64,000 nt of DNA, from the NCBI RefSeq assembly GCF_016918505.1, contig NZ_JAFFPZ010000018.1, positions 1 through 64,000 of the forward strand. Reading direction: 5' to 3'. Positions 46,545-54,659 of this stretch are shown here, in pieces. The notes under the pieces were generated by a model. The model saw only the letters and a list, made by a program, of their open reading frames with translations, did no database searches and was not told the DNA's origin. Both the position numbers and the translations under genes were made by a program. The stretch is from Desulforhopalus vacuolatus (GTDB lineage Bacteria; Desulfobacterota; Desulfobulbia; Desulfobulbales; Desulfocapsaceae). Each line of letters opens with the position of its first letter. Positions within the stretch are counted from its first letter, which is position 1.

Positions 46545-47738
46545 ATGAAAAATATTGAAAATGTCCACCCGGCCCTCCTTGGCTCCCTCACGACACCTGG
46601 TACATCTGAAAAGTTTATCAACTTCAGCCCAGGACCGACCTCCTTACCCACGGCTGTAGAGGAAGAGATTGCTGCAGGTTTTCAAAAGTCTGGACTTACC
46701 TCTCTGGCACTCTCTCATCGGTCGCCTGAGTTTTTGAGCATACTTGATCATGCCATTACTTCTATGAGACGTATTATGGCCATACCAGATGACTACGAGA
46801 TCCTTTTCGCCCATGGTGGTGGTCACGGACAATTTGCTGCGGTACCGTTGAACCTCTGCCACGACAAATCAGACATCGCAACCTATGTTGTGAATGGTAC
46901 GTGGACAAAAAGAGCTGCTGGAGAAGCGGAAAAATACTGCACCATTAACGAAATTGATGGAAGGGACCCTGAAACCGGGATGTACACCAGTTTCCCGGAA
47001 CTCACTGAAGAGAATATCGACCCGGAAAGCAAATATATATATATGTGCTCCAATGAGACTGTAAATGGGATTGAACTGTTCAGACTTCCTGTACTTCCTG
47101 AGTCACGTAAACATATTCCTCTCGTCGTTGATGCAAGCTCCGACTTTACAACGAAGCCTGTCAACTGGCACGGGAACAATGTCGGGGTTCTCTTTGCCTG
47201 TGCGTCAAAAAATATTGGTCATCCCGGACTCACCGTGGCCATCGTGCGCAAGGACCTTCTCGGGGAGGATAAGGCGTCTCCTCTTTGCCCTGGAGTTTTT
47301 AATTATACTATCAATGCAGAAGCAGAAAATCTCTGGAATACCGCAGCGACCTTCAACATTGAAGTCGTTGGTTTCCTCATGGATTGGCTTGAGCGCGAAG
47401 GTGGTGTCGTGGAAAATGAGCGTCGCTCCATTGCCAAAAGTAAAATTCTTTATGATGTCATTGATAACTCCAACGGCTTTTATGGAACTCCTGTAGATAA
47501 TCATGCCTTAAGAAGCCGGATGAATATTCCGTTCAATATCGATGGGGGAAACGAAAAATTAACGAATGAGTTTCTCATTGAAAGCTGGAACAAAGGCATG
47601 GTCGGGTTGCGAACCCTGACACCTTTTGGAGTGGGAGAGTATCTCAGGGCGAGTCTTTATAATGGCGTTACCGAAGATGATGCCGTCTACCTCGCTGACT
47701 TTATGAAAGAGTTCGTACACAAAAATAAGGCGAAGTGA
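46545..47738 (+). CDS. SerC-like class V aminotransferase (phosphoserine transaminase)
   Basis: A PLP enzyme of 397 residues from ATG 46545; an upstream extension in the same frame (from 46389) is not conserved and is left out. SerC features are INFSPGPTSLPTAV, LALSHRSPEF, FAHGGGHGQFAAVPLNL, DASSDFTTKPVNW and the PLP-lysine segment CASKNIGHPGLTV. Phosphoserine transaminase makes 3-phosphoserine for serine synthesis. Its place after the methyl-transfer genes could link C1 units and serine/glycine metabolism, or it may be a housekeeping gene. A strong hairpin follows it. Confidence 0.85.
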   Translation: MKNIENVHPALLGSLTTPGTSEKFINFSPGPTSLPTAVEEEIAAGFQKSGLTSLALSHRSPEFLSILDHAITSMRRIMAIPDDYEILFAHGGGHGQFAAVPLNLCHDKSDIATYVVNGTWTKRAAGEAEKYCTINEIDGRDPETGMYTSFPELTEENIDPESKYIYMCSNETVNGIELFRLPVLPESRKHIPLVVDASSDFTTKPVNWHGNNVGVLFACASKNIGHPGLTVAIVRKDLLGEDKASPLCPGVFNYTINAEAENLWNTAATFNIEVVGFLMDWLEREGGVVENERRSIAKSKILYDVIDNSNGFYGTPVDNHALRSRMNIPFNIDGGNEKLTNEFLIESWNKGMVGLRTLTPFGVGEYLRASLYNGVTEDDAVYLADFMKEFVHKNKAK

Positions 47739-47778
47739 TTCGCCCTTGCAGGGTGAGCCGTTACGCCAGATTCCGCAG

Positions 47779-47823
47779 AACGATACAACGGGGATTCCCT
47801 CGCGTTTTCCCCGTTGTATCGTT
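47779..47823. terminator. Strong 15-bp hairpin, probable terminator
   Basis: Perfect arms AACGATACAACGGGG (47779-47793) and CCCCGTTGTATCGTT (47809-47823) enclose 15 nt, 40 bp after the aminotransferase stop. The lack of a long T-run leaves rho-independent termination uncertain, but it is the strongest hairpin between the methyl-transfer and pyl operons. Confidence 0.6.
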
Positions 47824-47937
47824 TGAGAACACGATCCTGGCGCGTCTTCCTCTGCCAGTCAGCGAGGACAAAAGAAGAAGACCACTGGCTTGTTACGGTA
47901 AAACGTCCCTCAAAAAAAGAAGCTGGTTATCAGCACT

Positions 47938-48083
47938 GTGAAATAGTTGCTCAGGCAACAGGAAAACGTAACAGCAGACCCAGAAAATTCCTGAATTTCA
48001 AAACACCTTTGAAGTATTTTAAAAACTAACCGGGGTGAATATCAGAAAAGTAATGGGTTGTGCAATTATCACTTGAATTCAGG
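47938..48083 (+). repeat. Dispersed repeat R3, copy 1
   Basis: Shares CCTGAATTTCAAAACACCTT, AACTAAC(C)GGGGTG-type and ACTTGAATTCAG blocks in the same order with 56030-56163, about 70% alike overall. It fills most of the gap before the TSUP gene. Confidence 0.75.
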
Positions 48084-48099
48084 AATACAGGTTAGAAAA

Positions 48100-48834
48100 A
48101 TGACAAGTATACTCATCGTCATGCTGGGCTGGTTCACCGGGGGATTTGTAAATGGCCTTGCCGGTTTCGGCGCCGCAATGGTAGCAATGCCACTTATTGC
48201 TTCTTTTATCGATTTCTCTCTCGCCGTCCCGAGCTGCGTTCTGATTGTCCTCACTCTCAACTGCCAGGTCGGCTGGGATTTTCGCCACGATATAGAATTT
48301 CGTTACATCAAAGGTATTCTTATCGGGGCTCTTCCGGGAATTCTCCTTTCAGTACTTTTTCTCCCCTTTATTCCGGAAAATGGTTTGAAAGGCGGCATGG
48401 GTATTTTTATTGCCTGCTATGCCCTCTACTCACTCTTCCTGGAAAAATCTAAACCAGGAGAGCATCTTATTCACCCGGTCTGGGGGTATATCACGGGTAT
48501 CCTTTCCTCTTCCCTGGGCATGGCTTTTGGTTTCAACGGTCCGCCGCTCGCTGCCTATGTTGCATACTGCGGCTGTAACGCACGGGCTGTAAAGGGAATA
48601 CTGAGTGCGGGTTTTCTTGTTACCGGGATTTTTATTGTTGCGGCCAAGGCCTCTGCCGGTCTGCTGACGGCAGACGTGATGAAAATCTGGATGTGTTCCT
48701 TTCCCGCTGTTATCGTTGGCAGCAAACTTGGGATTCTTCTGTCATCAAAACTGTCGGAACAGAAATTTCGAATGTTGCTCTTTATCGCCCTTGCAGCAAT
48801 GGGAATCCGCATCGCCTGGTCCGCTCTCTTATGA
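48100..48834 (+). CDS. TSUP-family (TauE/SafE) membrane permease
   Basis: A 244-residue inner-membrane protein with 7-8 hydrophobic helices and the duplicated TSUP motifs GFVNGLAGFGAAMVAMPL and SLGMAFGFNGPPLAAYV. TauE/SafE proteins export sulfite, sulfoacetate or related organosulfur anions. ATG 48100 is preceded by GTTAGAAAA, a weak site; earlier frames run into repeat sequence. It stands alone between a strong hairpin and the pyl promoter. An organosulfonate or sulfite substrate would suit a sulfur-metabolising host but is not shown. Confidence 0.85.
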   Translation: MTSILIVMLGWFTGGFVNGLAGFGAAMVAMPLIASFIDFSLAVPSCVLIVLTLNCQVGWDFRHDIEFRYIKGILIGALPGILLSVLFLPFIPENGLKGGMGIFIACYALYSLFLEKSKPGEHLIHPVWGYITGILSSSLGMAFGFNGPPLAAYVAYCGCNARAVKGILSAGFLVTGIFIVAAKASAGLLTADVMKIWMCSFPAVIVGSKLGILLSSKLSEQKFRMLLFIALAAMGIRIAWSALL

Positions 48835-48925
48835 AAGAATGAAGGGAACCGTATTTTCTCCATATTCGACTGGAGCCCTTGCTCTTTGGAAAAGAAAGTT
48901 CTGACCAGACAAAAAAAGAAGATAT

Positions 48926-48960
48926 TTGAAAATTTATCACATTTTTGAAAAAATTTACAA
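48926..48960 (-). promoter_or_regulatory. Probable activator binding site (UAS) before pyl
   Basis: On the minus strand 48941-48926 reads TGTGATAAATTTTCAA, 15 of 16 bases identical to the first tandem motif before mttB (35471-35486). A second, weaker TTGAAAA-start copy lies 19 bp away (48945-48960), the same period as at mttB. It is about 105 bp before the pyl sigma54 promoter. Confidence 0.55.
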
Positions 48961-49046
48961 TCCATTCAAGCCGAAAGAGGCTCAACAAAAGATTCAATCA
49001 CCCGAATTACAGGTGATTTCTTCACAGTGAAATATTTTCTGTAATC

Positions 49047-49062
49047 TGGCACAGATAATGCT
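49047..49062 (+). promoter_or_regulatory. Sigma54 promoter of the pyl operon
   Basis: TGGCACAGATAATGCT has the invariant GG and GC at correct spacing and shares TGGCACAG with the mttB promoter; only two consensus positions differ. Transcription would start near 49073, giving a ~58-nt leader before pylT that includes a 7-bp hairpin CTTGCTG / CAGCAAG (49080-49109). Confidence 0.75.
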
Positions 49063-49130
49063 TAAGTCAAAAGTTGAGTCTTGCTGCTTGTGTGGACATC
49101 TCCAGCAAGCAGACGTAAAGCATGTAATAC

Positions 49131-49203
49131 GGAGGGTGGATCGGACGTGATCACATGGACTCTAAATCCATGCAGCCGGGTGCGACTCCCGGGCCCTCCG
49201 CCA
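49131..49203 (+). tRNA. pylT: tRNA-Pyl, anticodon CUA
   Basis: A 73-nt tRNA with the unusual Pyl features. Acceptor GGAGGGT pairs with GCCCTCC, followed by G-CCA. One base separates the acceptor and D-stem; the D-stem GATC/GATC has a short loop. The 6-bp anticodon stem CATGGA/TCCATG encloses CTCTAAA (anticodon CTA), then a 3-nt variable region CAG and T-stem CCGGG/CCCGG with a loop lacking the TTC motif (TGCGACT). The anticodon region is identical to archaeal tRNA-Pyl. It decodes UAG, as needed for mttB. It is the first gene after the sigma54 promoter, followed by pylSn. Confidence 0.97.
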
Positions 49204-49260
49204 CTCTATTACAAAGATTTAAAATGGGGTCATATTTTGGAAGCTCCGCAGAGAAAGCAG

Positions 49261-49602
49261 GTGAAAAAGAGATTTTATCGAAAACGGGCCGAACTCTTTA
49301 ATGTCCTCAACAAGATAAAACTCTGGCCATCTCGAAAAGGTGTCCTGCATGGGATTCGTTCGATCGAAATAAGAGGTGAAGAGGCCAAAATTACCACCCA
49401 CTGCAACAAGGAATTTTACCAAAAAAATTCACGCAACAGCCGGGCCGGAAGATGGTTGCGCAACAAATGGTTTTTAAAACCCTGTTCCGCCTGTCGAATC
49501 CCCGAATGGAAACTGCAAAAGTACAGTTCTACGAGTTTTCAAAGACATCAGGGATCATCACTTACACATTCCGCCCCGGGTGGGAAGGTGTCTGCCCCAT
49601 AA
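49261..49602 (+). CDS. pylSn: Pyrrolysyl-tRNA synthetase N-terminal domain protein PylSn
   Basis: A small basic tRNA-Pyl-binding protein (113 residues from GTG 49261) that in bacteria is separate from the catalytic domain. Hallmarks are KKRFYRKRAELFNVLNKIKL, WPSRKGVLHGI, KITTHCN, NSRNSRAGRWLRNKWF and the CSACRIPEWKLQKYS Cys pair. GTG 49261 is chosen because the family starts just before KKRFYRK; TTG 49237 is an alternative, and the longer frame from 49081 would run through pylT and is excluded. It binds the T-arm and variable region of tRNA-Pyl and raises specificity for PylSc. Confidence 0.92.
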   Translation: MKKRFYRKRAELFNVLNKIKLWPSRKGVLHGIRSIEIRGEEAKITTHCNKEFYQKNSRNSRAGRWLRNKWFLKPCSACRIPEWKLQKYSSTSFQRHQGSSLTHSAPGGKVSAP

Positions 49603-49644
49603 AGGTGTCATTGCGTTACTCTTCAAAGGAGAAGCTGAATTACT

Positions 49645-50769
49645 ATGTTCACTGTTTCAAAAAAAAATACCAGTCTCAGTTTCGACATCATTGACAGGCT
49701 TGCTGCCCATGATGATGTGGGGAAGAAAGATGTAGAACTCCTGCTCAGTTTAAGCAAAAAGGATGAAATTGATTACCTCTTTGCTGCTGCAAGAAGGGCG
49801 AGGACGGCATATTTTGGCAACACTGTCTTTATCTACGGTTTTCTCTACTTCTCAACCCACTGTCGAAATGACTGCCACTTCTGTCAGTATCGCAGAACCA
49901 ATACTGAGATTCGCCGCTATAGAAAGACCATGGAGGAGATACTCACGGCAGCGGATGAAATGAAGCAATCCGGAGTCCATCTGATTGATCTCACCATGGG
50001 AGAAGATCCGTGGATGTTTGCCCGTGGTTCTTCAAGGCTTTCCAGGTTTTCTGAAATTGCGGAACAGGTAAAGAAACGGACGGAACTGCCCGTCATGCTT
50101 TCACCGGGTGTTATGGAGCTGAATCAGCTTACAGAGCTTGCCCGGATGGGTATGGAATGGTTCGCCTGCTATCAGGAAACGTATAACAGGGTGCTTTTTA
50201 AGGAGTTACGGCCTGGACAGGACTTTGAAAAACGGATGCTTGCCAAGAACGTGGCACGAGAGCACGGCATGCTGGTGGAGGAAGGAATCCTGCTTGGAGC
50301 AGGATCAAGTCCGAGTGATATTATCGACTCCTTATATGCCATGAAACGTGAGGGCTTTGATCAGGTGCGGGCAATGCGGTTTGTTGAGAGTAAAGGGGTG
50401 ACTCTTCCCGCAGCTGACAATTCCCCTGCGAATCAGGAATTTCTCACTATCGCTCTCATGCGCCTTCTCATGCCGGAAGTACTTATTCCCGCAAGCCTGG
50501 ATGTTGATGGTCTTAAAGGATTGTCTGTCCGGCTGGCTGCGGGGGCCAATGTGGTCACTTCTGTGGTTCCGCCTGACCGGGGGCTTGCAGGAGTCGCTAA
50601 CGCCAGTCTTGATATTGAGGAATCGCGACGCAGTATAGAGCAGATTCTTCCTATATTGAAGGAGGCAGGCCTGGAGATGGCAAGCCATGAGGAATATCAA
50701 ACATGGGTGGATTCTCGGCGCAGAAGTTCTGGTGCAAAAAGCGCCTCGGAGAACCGCAGATGCGCATAG
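49645..50769 (+). CDS. pylB: Methylornithine synthase PylB (radical SAM)
   Basis: A 374-residue radical SAM mutase that turns L-lysine into (3R)-3-methyl-D-ornithine, the first step of pyrrolysine synthesis. The 4Fe-4S motif CxxxCxxC is seen as CRNDCHFC (near residue 75) after FLYFSTH. TMGEDPW and ELRPGQDFEKRM follow in the TIM barrel. It overlaps pylC by 10 bp. It terminates at TAG (50767-50769), the very codon that the pathway recodes. Read-through would add Pyl and 60 residues, ending at a TGA at 50950-50952 inside pylC. Confidence 0.95.
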   Translation: MFTVSKKNTSLSFDIIDRLAAHDDVGKKDVELLLSLSKKDEIDYLFAAARRARTAYFGNTVFIYGFLYFSTHCRNDCHFCQYRRTNTEIRRYRKTMEEILTAADEMKQSGVHLIDLTMGEDPWMFARGSSRLSRFSEIAEQVKKRTELPVMLSPGVMELNQLTELARMGMEWFACYQETYNRVLFKELRPGQDFEKRMLAKNVAREHGMLVEEGILLGAGSSPSDIIDSLYAMKREGFDQVRAMRFVESKGVTLPAADNSPANQEFLTIALMRLLMPEVLIPASLDVDGLKGLSVRLAAGANVVTSVVPPDRGLAGVANASLDIEESRRSIEQILPILKEAGLEMASHEEYQTWVDSRRRSSGAKSASENRRCA

Positions 50770-51890
50770 CGGTTGTTGGCGGTAAGCTTCAAGGGCTGGA
50801 AATACTTTATCTTGCCAGAGTTGCCGGTTTTGAGACCCTCCTCATCGATAAAAACAGTGATCTTCCTGCAGGAGAGCTCTGCGACAGTTTCGTCAGGTTC
50901 CATTTCAACCAGCAGGGAAGCTTCCCTGCTGACTGTGGTCAGATTCATCTGATTTTTCCCGCTCTGGAAGATCTTACGACTCTTAAGCTCATCAGCAGCT
51001 GGGGTGATGAGCTTGGTATTCCTGTTGTTTTCGATCTTGATGCCTATGGCATTTCATCCTCAAAAATCCGCTCTAACGCCCTCTTTGAAAAGCTCAAGCT
51101 GCCCAGGGCAAAGAACTGGCCTGACTGTAATGTTCCCGTTATCATTAAACCCGATGACTCCAGCGGGAGCAAAGGTGTTGTACGAGTTGATAACCGGGAG
51201 AGGGTGGAAGCGCTGCTTGCAGATTTTTCCGGGAGCCCGGTTGTTGAAGAGTATCTTGAGGGACCGTCCTACTCCATTGAGGTTATCGGCAGGCCGGGCA
51301 ACTATGCAGCACTCCCTGTAACAGAGCTCTACATGGATAAGGATTATGACTGCTGCGGAGTGCTGGCCCCCCCTCTGCTATCCCGCGAAAATGAGCAGAA
51401 ACTCCGACATCAGATATGCACCATTGCAGAAGCGTTGAACCTGCACGGGATTATGGACCTTGAGGTTATCCTGCACGCAGGTGAACTCAAAATTCTTGAG
51501 ATTGATGCCCGTTTTCCGAGTCAGACACCGATTGCTGTATTTCATGCAACGGGGGTGAATATGGTTGAATTACTGGTCGAACTCTTTGTGAAGGGTCGGA
51601 TAAAAGAGCCCCGGGTGAAAGGAGGATTTTGCCTTCTTGAACACATCAGGGTTACAGGTTCCGATGTAGAAATCCTGGGTGAGCACATTCTGGCCGACAG
51701 GAAAAACCTCCAGATGAAAACAGATTTTTACGGGGCGCACACTGCAATTACTGATTTCAACGCCAGTGATAACAAGCGTGACAGCTGGATTGCCACCCTG
51801 GTGTATAAGGGGAACAGGTCTGAAGAGGTTGACCTGAACCGTCGTAAATGCATGTCGCAAATAGCTCAAATTACAAAAAATTCAGGTTGA
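50760..51890 (+). CDS. pylC: 3-methylornithine-L-lysine ligase PylC (ATP-grasp)
   Basis: A 376-residue ATP-grasp enzyme that joins methylornithine to the epsilon-amine of a second lysine. The N-terminus MRIAVVGGKLQGLEILYLA is the family's Rossmann start; VPVIIKPDDSSGSKGV holds the ATP-binding loop and LEIDARFPSQTP the metal-binding end. ATG 50760 lies inside the end of pylB (10-bp overlap), with GGAG 12-9 bp before it, so translation is coupled. pylD follows one base after the stop. Confidence 0.94.
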   Translation: MRIAVVGGKLQGLEILYLARVAGFETLLIDKNSDLPAGELCDSFVRFHFNQQGSFPADCGQIHLIFPALEDLTTLKLISSWGDELGIPVVFDLDAYGISSSKIRSNALFEKLKLPRAKNWPDCNVPVIIKPDDSSGSKGVVRVDNRERVEALLADFSGSPVVEEYLEGPSYSIEVIGRPGNYAALPVTELYMDKDYDCCGVLAPPLLSRENEQKLRHQICTIAEALNLHGIMDLEVILHAGELKILEIDARFPSQTPIAVFHATGVNMVELLVELFVKGRIKEPRVKGGFCLLEHIRVTGSDVEILGEHILADRKNLQMKTDFYGAHTAITDFNASDNKRDSWIATLVYKGNRSEEVDLNRRKCMSQIAQITKNSG

Positions 51891-51891
51891 T

Positions 51892-52749
51892 ATGACAAGA
51901 CTCTCCTCCTCCGATATTTCCGGTATCAATTCCAGGCTGCACTCTTATGATAAACATCTGGTGGACTGTACAGGACGAAGCATGCTGGATATCGCCTGCG
52001 TATGTTGCGGGGTAGATCCTGATTGTGTATGCGAGCTTGCTTCGGACTATAAAATTGGCGTTGTACCAGTGACAGCAGGCCTTGGTATTATCTCAAATTT
52101 TTCAGATGTGGTGGCGGCTATCCTTGCGTATCTCGGGTTCTCCGTAGAGGTTTCAGAAACAACCGATGTGACTGGTTTTGCCAACACTGTTGAGGCGGGT
52201 GTGGATGGAATCTTCATGGCCGATGACAATCGCTTTATCGGCTATGATATGAAAAGTGGCCGCCTGGCTGATAACAGCGAAGCTACCGGTAGAATTTACG
52301 CTACAGCCCTGCACCTTATGAACCGGCAGAACAATGATCGCCAGGCACTTGTCATTGGCTGTGGCCCGGTGGGGTGTAATGCTGCAACCCGGTTGCTGCA
52401 ACTCGGCTGGAGTGTTGTGCTTTATGATACTGATACAGGTAAAGCAGAATCTGCCCGTCAGTTACTCCAGACTCTCCATGCGGATCCAGACAGCACTGGC
52501 CGGGCGAGGGTCAGTGTGGATAAAGAGGCCAGGCCCGAAGACTATCTTTTTATTGTTGATGCCACCCCGGAATCACAGTTGATCTGTGAGAACCAGCTTT
52601 CTGAGACATCTTACCTGGTCATCCCCGGTGTGCCGCCCGGGATCACTGCGGAAAGCTTTCGTTTTCTTGATACGCGGGTGATCCATGACAAGCTTGAACT
52701 GGGTGTTGCCTCCATGGCGGTAAGCCTTCTCAAGTACAGAATCTCTTGA
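51892..52749 (+). CDS. pylD: 3-methylornithyl-lysine dehydrogenase PylD
   Basis: A 285-residue NAD-dependent enzyme that oxidises the methylornithyl-lysine dipeptide so that it cyclises to the pyrroline ring, the last step in Pyl synthesis. The N-terminal part has VPVTAGLGIISNFSDVVAAIL; the C-terminal Rossmann fold carries VIGCGPVGCNAATRLLQLGW and VIPGVPPGIT. It lies one base after pylC and 49 bp before pylSc. Confidence 0.94.
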   Translation: MTRLSSSDISGINSRLHSYDKHLVDCTGRSMLDIACVCCGVDPDCVCELASDYKIGVVPVTAGLGIISNFSDVVAAILAYLGFSVEVSETTDVTGFANTVEAGVDGIFMADDNRFIGYDMKSGRLADNSEATGRIYATALHLMNRQNNDRQALVIGCGPVGCNAATRLLQLGWSVVLYDTDTGKAESARQLLQTLHADPDSTGRARVSVDKEARPEDYLFIVDATPESQLICENQLSETSYLVIPGVPPGITAESFRFLDTRVIHDKLELGVASMAVSLLKYRIS

Positions 52750-52798
52750 AATACACGCTGTTCGATGCCCCCCTTTACAATTGTGAGATAAAACGACT

Positions 52799-53653
52799 AT
52801 GAGTGACGATAAGAGTGCCGTCTGGAGTATAACTCAGCAGCAACGGCTGAAACAACTTGGCAGCGATGACGAGCTGCTTCAGCGTGAATTCAGTTCTACA
52901 GCTGAGAGAGACAGAGTGTATCAGGATGTTGAAAAAAAACTCGTCAAAGAGGCGAAAACAGATCTTGAAAAGCTGCTGACTGCAGGAGGAAGAACCGTAC
53001 TTGATGAGCTGTGCAACCGGGTGAGTGACAGCCTTATTGCAGAGGGTTTTGTCAAGGTGCAGACTTCTACAGTGATTTCAGCAAAAGCTCTTGAGAAAAT
53101 GACTATTACCATGGACCACCCTCTGCATAAACAGGTGTTCTGGATAGATAAAAAGAAGTGTCTGCGGCCCATGCTGGCTCCGAGTCTGTATAGTCTGATG
53201 CAGGATTTCAGTCGGTTGAAGCAGCGTCCCATCCGCTTCTTCGAGATAGGTTCCTGTTTTAGAAAGGAGAGTGACGGTGCCAGCCATTCTTCTGAGTTTA
53301 CCATGCTCAACCTTGTAGAAATGGGGTTGCCAGAGGAGGAGCGTGAGACGAGACTGCGGGAGTTGGGAAGTCTGGTGATGAAGAGTGCCGGTTTCTCGTC
53401 TTTCAAGTTCGAGTTAGAAGAATCTGAAGTGTATGGTACCACCGTAGATATGGTGGGCGGACCTCACGATGTTGAAATTGCGTCCGGTGCCATGGGACCG
53501 CATCCCCTGGATCATGAGTGGGGTATTCATGATACCTGGGTTGGCTTTGGCATCGGTATGGAGCGGCTGTTGATGCTCCTCAATGATGGTGATTCCATTG
53601 GCCGCTGGAGTAAAAACAGCTCATATCTTAATGGCATTTACCTGAAAATATAG
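52799..53653 (+). CDS. pylSc: Pyrrolysyl-tRNA synthetase catalytic subunit PylSc
   Basis: A 284-residue class II aminoacyl-tRNA synthetase core that charges tRNA-Pyl. Visible motifs are RPMLAPSLYSLM in the amino-acid pocket, motif 2 RFFEIGSCFRKESDGASHSSEFTML and motif 3 GFGIGMERLLMLL. The length fits bacterial PylSc, which works with the separate PylSn. It is last in the pyl operon. The gene stops at TAG (53651-53653); read-through would add Pyl and only eight residues before TGA. Confidence 0.95.
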   Translation: MSDDKSAVWSITQQQRLKQLGSDDELLQREFSSTAERDRVYQDVEKKLVKEAKTDLEKLLTAGGRTVLDELCNRVSDSLIAEGFVKVQTSTVISAKALEKMTITMDHPLHKQVFWIDKKKCLRPMLAPSLYSLMQDFSRLKQRPIRFFEIGSCFRKESDGASHSSEFTMLNLVEMGLPEEERETRLRELGSLVMKSAGFSSFKFELEESEVYGTTVDMVGGPHDVEIASGAMGPHPLDHEWGIHDTWVGFGIGMERLLMLLNDGDSIGRWSKNSSYLNGIYLKI

Positions 53654-53729
53654 TTTTTCCCTCTGTGGAACTGTCTCTGAGACTGACAAATCAGATAGCA
53701 TCAACAAAAACATAAAGAAGAGATGTGTC

Positions 53730-54071
53730 ATGCATAAAACTGTTAACGTAAAAATATCCGCTGGTATTTGTGGATTCAACACTATAGTCCATGCTGAAGA
53801 CTTAACGGATTACAAGGCATCTTTCAGATTAGATACTGAATGCCCGAACTGGAAGAAAATTGATCAGATCCTGGGGGGAAAAGAGTTGAATGTAATGACA
53901 GAACTCTTTAAAGACAGAGAAACAGGAACCCTTAATTCCCAGGTATTGGATGTGAGCCTGAACATGATTCCCCATGTGTCGTGTCCTGTTATAGCTGGAA
54001 TTTTAAAGGCTTTGGAGGTAAGTGTCGGTCTGGCACTGCCCAAAGATGCGGCCATAACATTTATTGATTGA
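53730..54071 (+). CDS. Small conserved protein (DUF6951-like)
   Basis: A 113-residue protein with a family-like pattern: NVKISAGICGFNTIVHAE, SFRLDTECPNWKKI and HVSCPVIAGILKALEVSVGLALPKDAAITF. The three conserved cysteines suggest a metal or Fe-S site. I recall this as the DUF6951 family, seen in methanogens and anaerobic bacteria; no function is known. An AAGAAGAG site precedes ATG 53730. It follows pylSc by 76 bp and could be cotranscribed with it. Confidence 0.7.
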   Translation: MHKTVNVKISAGICGFNTIVHAEDLTDYKASFRLDTECPNWKKIDQILGGKELNVMTELFKDRETGTLNSQVLDVSLNMIPHVSCPVIAGILKALEVSVGLALPKDAAITFID

Positions 54072-54659
54072 TATCTCGACGTCTCGTTCCTCGCTTTGTC
54101 GGAGGATAAACACGAATTATTACTCATTCGTAATCGCCAAAAAAGATATCCACGCAGTTTCGTTTTCTGGTCAGTAAAAAATGTGATTTCGCTGCCATTG
54201 TTCAGCGCCAAGGTTCTCCGCCCGTCCCAATTCACTTCCTCTCATTCACTCTCGCAAGACGTTCTGCAATGTCTCTGCGGTCAGGAATAAAAAGCCACTC
54301 CGGCTCGTTTTCCTCCTTTCCCGCGTGTTTGCCATGCCGTGGCAGATACGTGTGGAATTTTCCTCCCTTTTGCCAGTTATAATAGAATTCCTCTTAATTT
54401 GTGCCTTCCCCCCGTTTAAGAAGGACCAATCCCGGTTATATCTGCTCTTAATAATTCTGGGACCTGTGCATGGTAATTTTCGGTCAAATTGTAGTGACGA
54501 AATCATACCGGCAGCTCACTTCCTGTACTCCTCCCGCTTTAAACAAACCATTGCGTCAATGAATTACATTCTGACAGGAAGAATAAAAAACACTGGCTGA
54601 TTTCATAAATTTTAGTAATACTAACGAGAATGCAGTGTTGTTTTTTTCTGATCTTTTCC
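54072..54659. other. Intergenic region between pyl and cas genes
   Basis: About 590 bp hold repeat copy R2 (54104-54186) and otherwise no supported gene. Frames on both strands of 61-91 codons show no family signal. The gap probably contains the cas6 promoter; no convincing boxes were found. Confidence 0.6.
54104..54186 (+). repeat. Dispersed repeat R2, copy 2
   Basis: Matches 27673-27754 over about 80 bp at roughly 85%, including ACGAATTATT, TAATCGCCAAAAAAGAT and CTGGTCA blocks in the same order. Confidence 0.85.

Noticed and set aside
49081-49260. A longer pylSn starting upstream
   Set aside because: That frame would be translated through pylT; family N-termini begin near GTG 49261.
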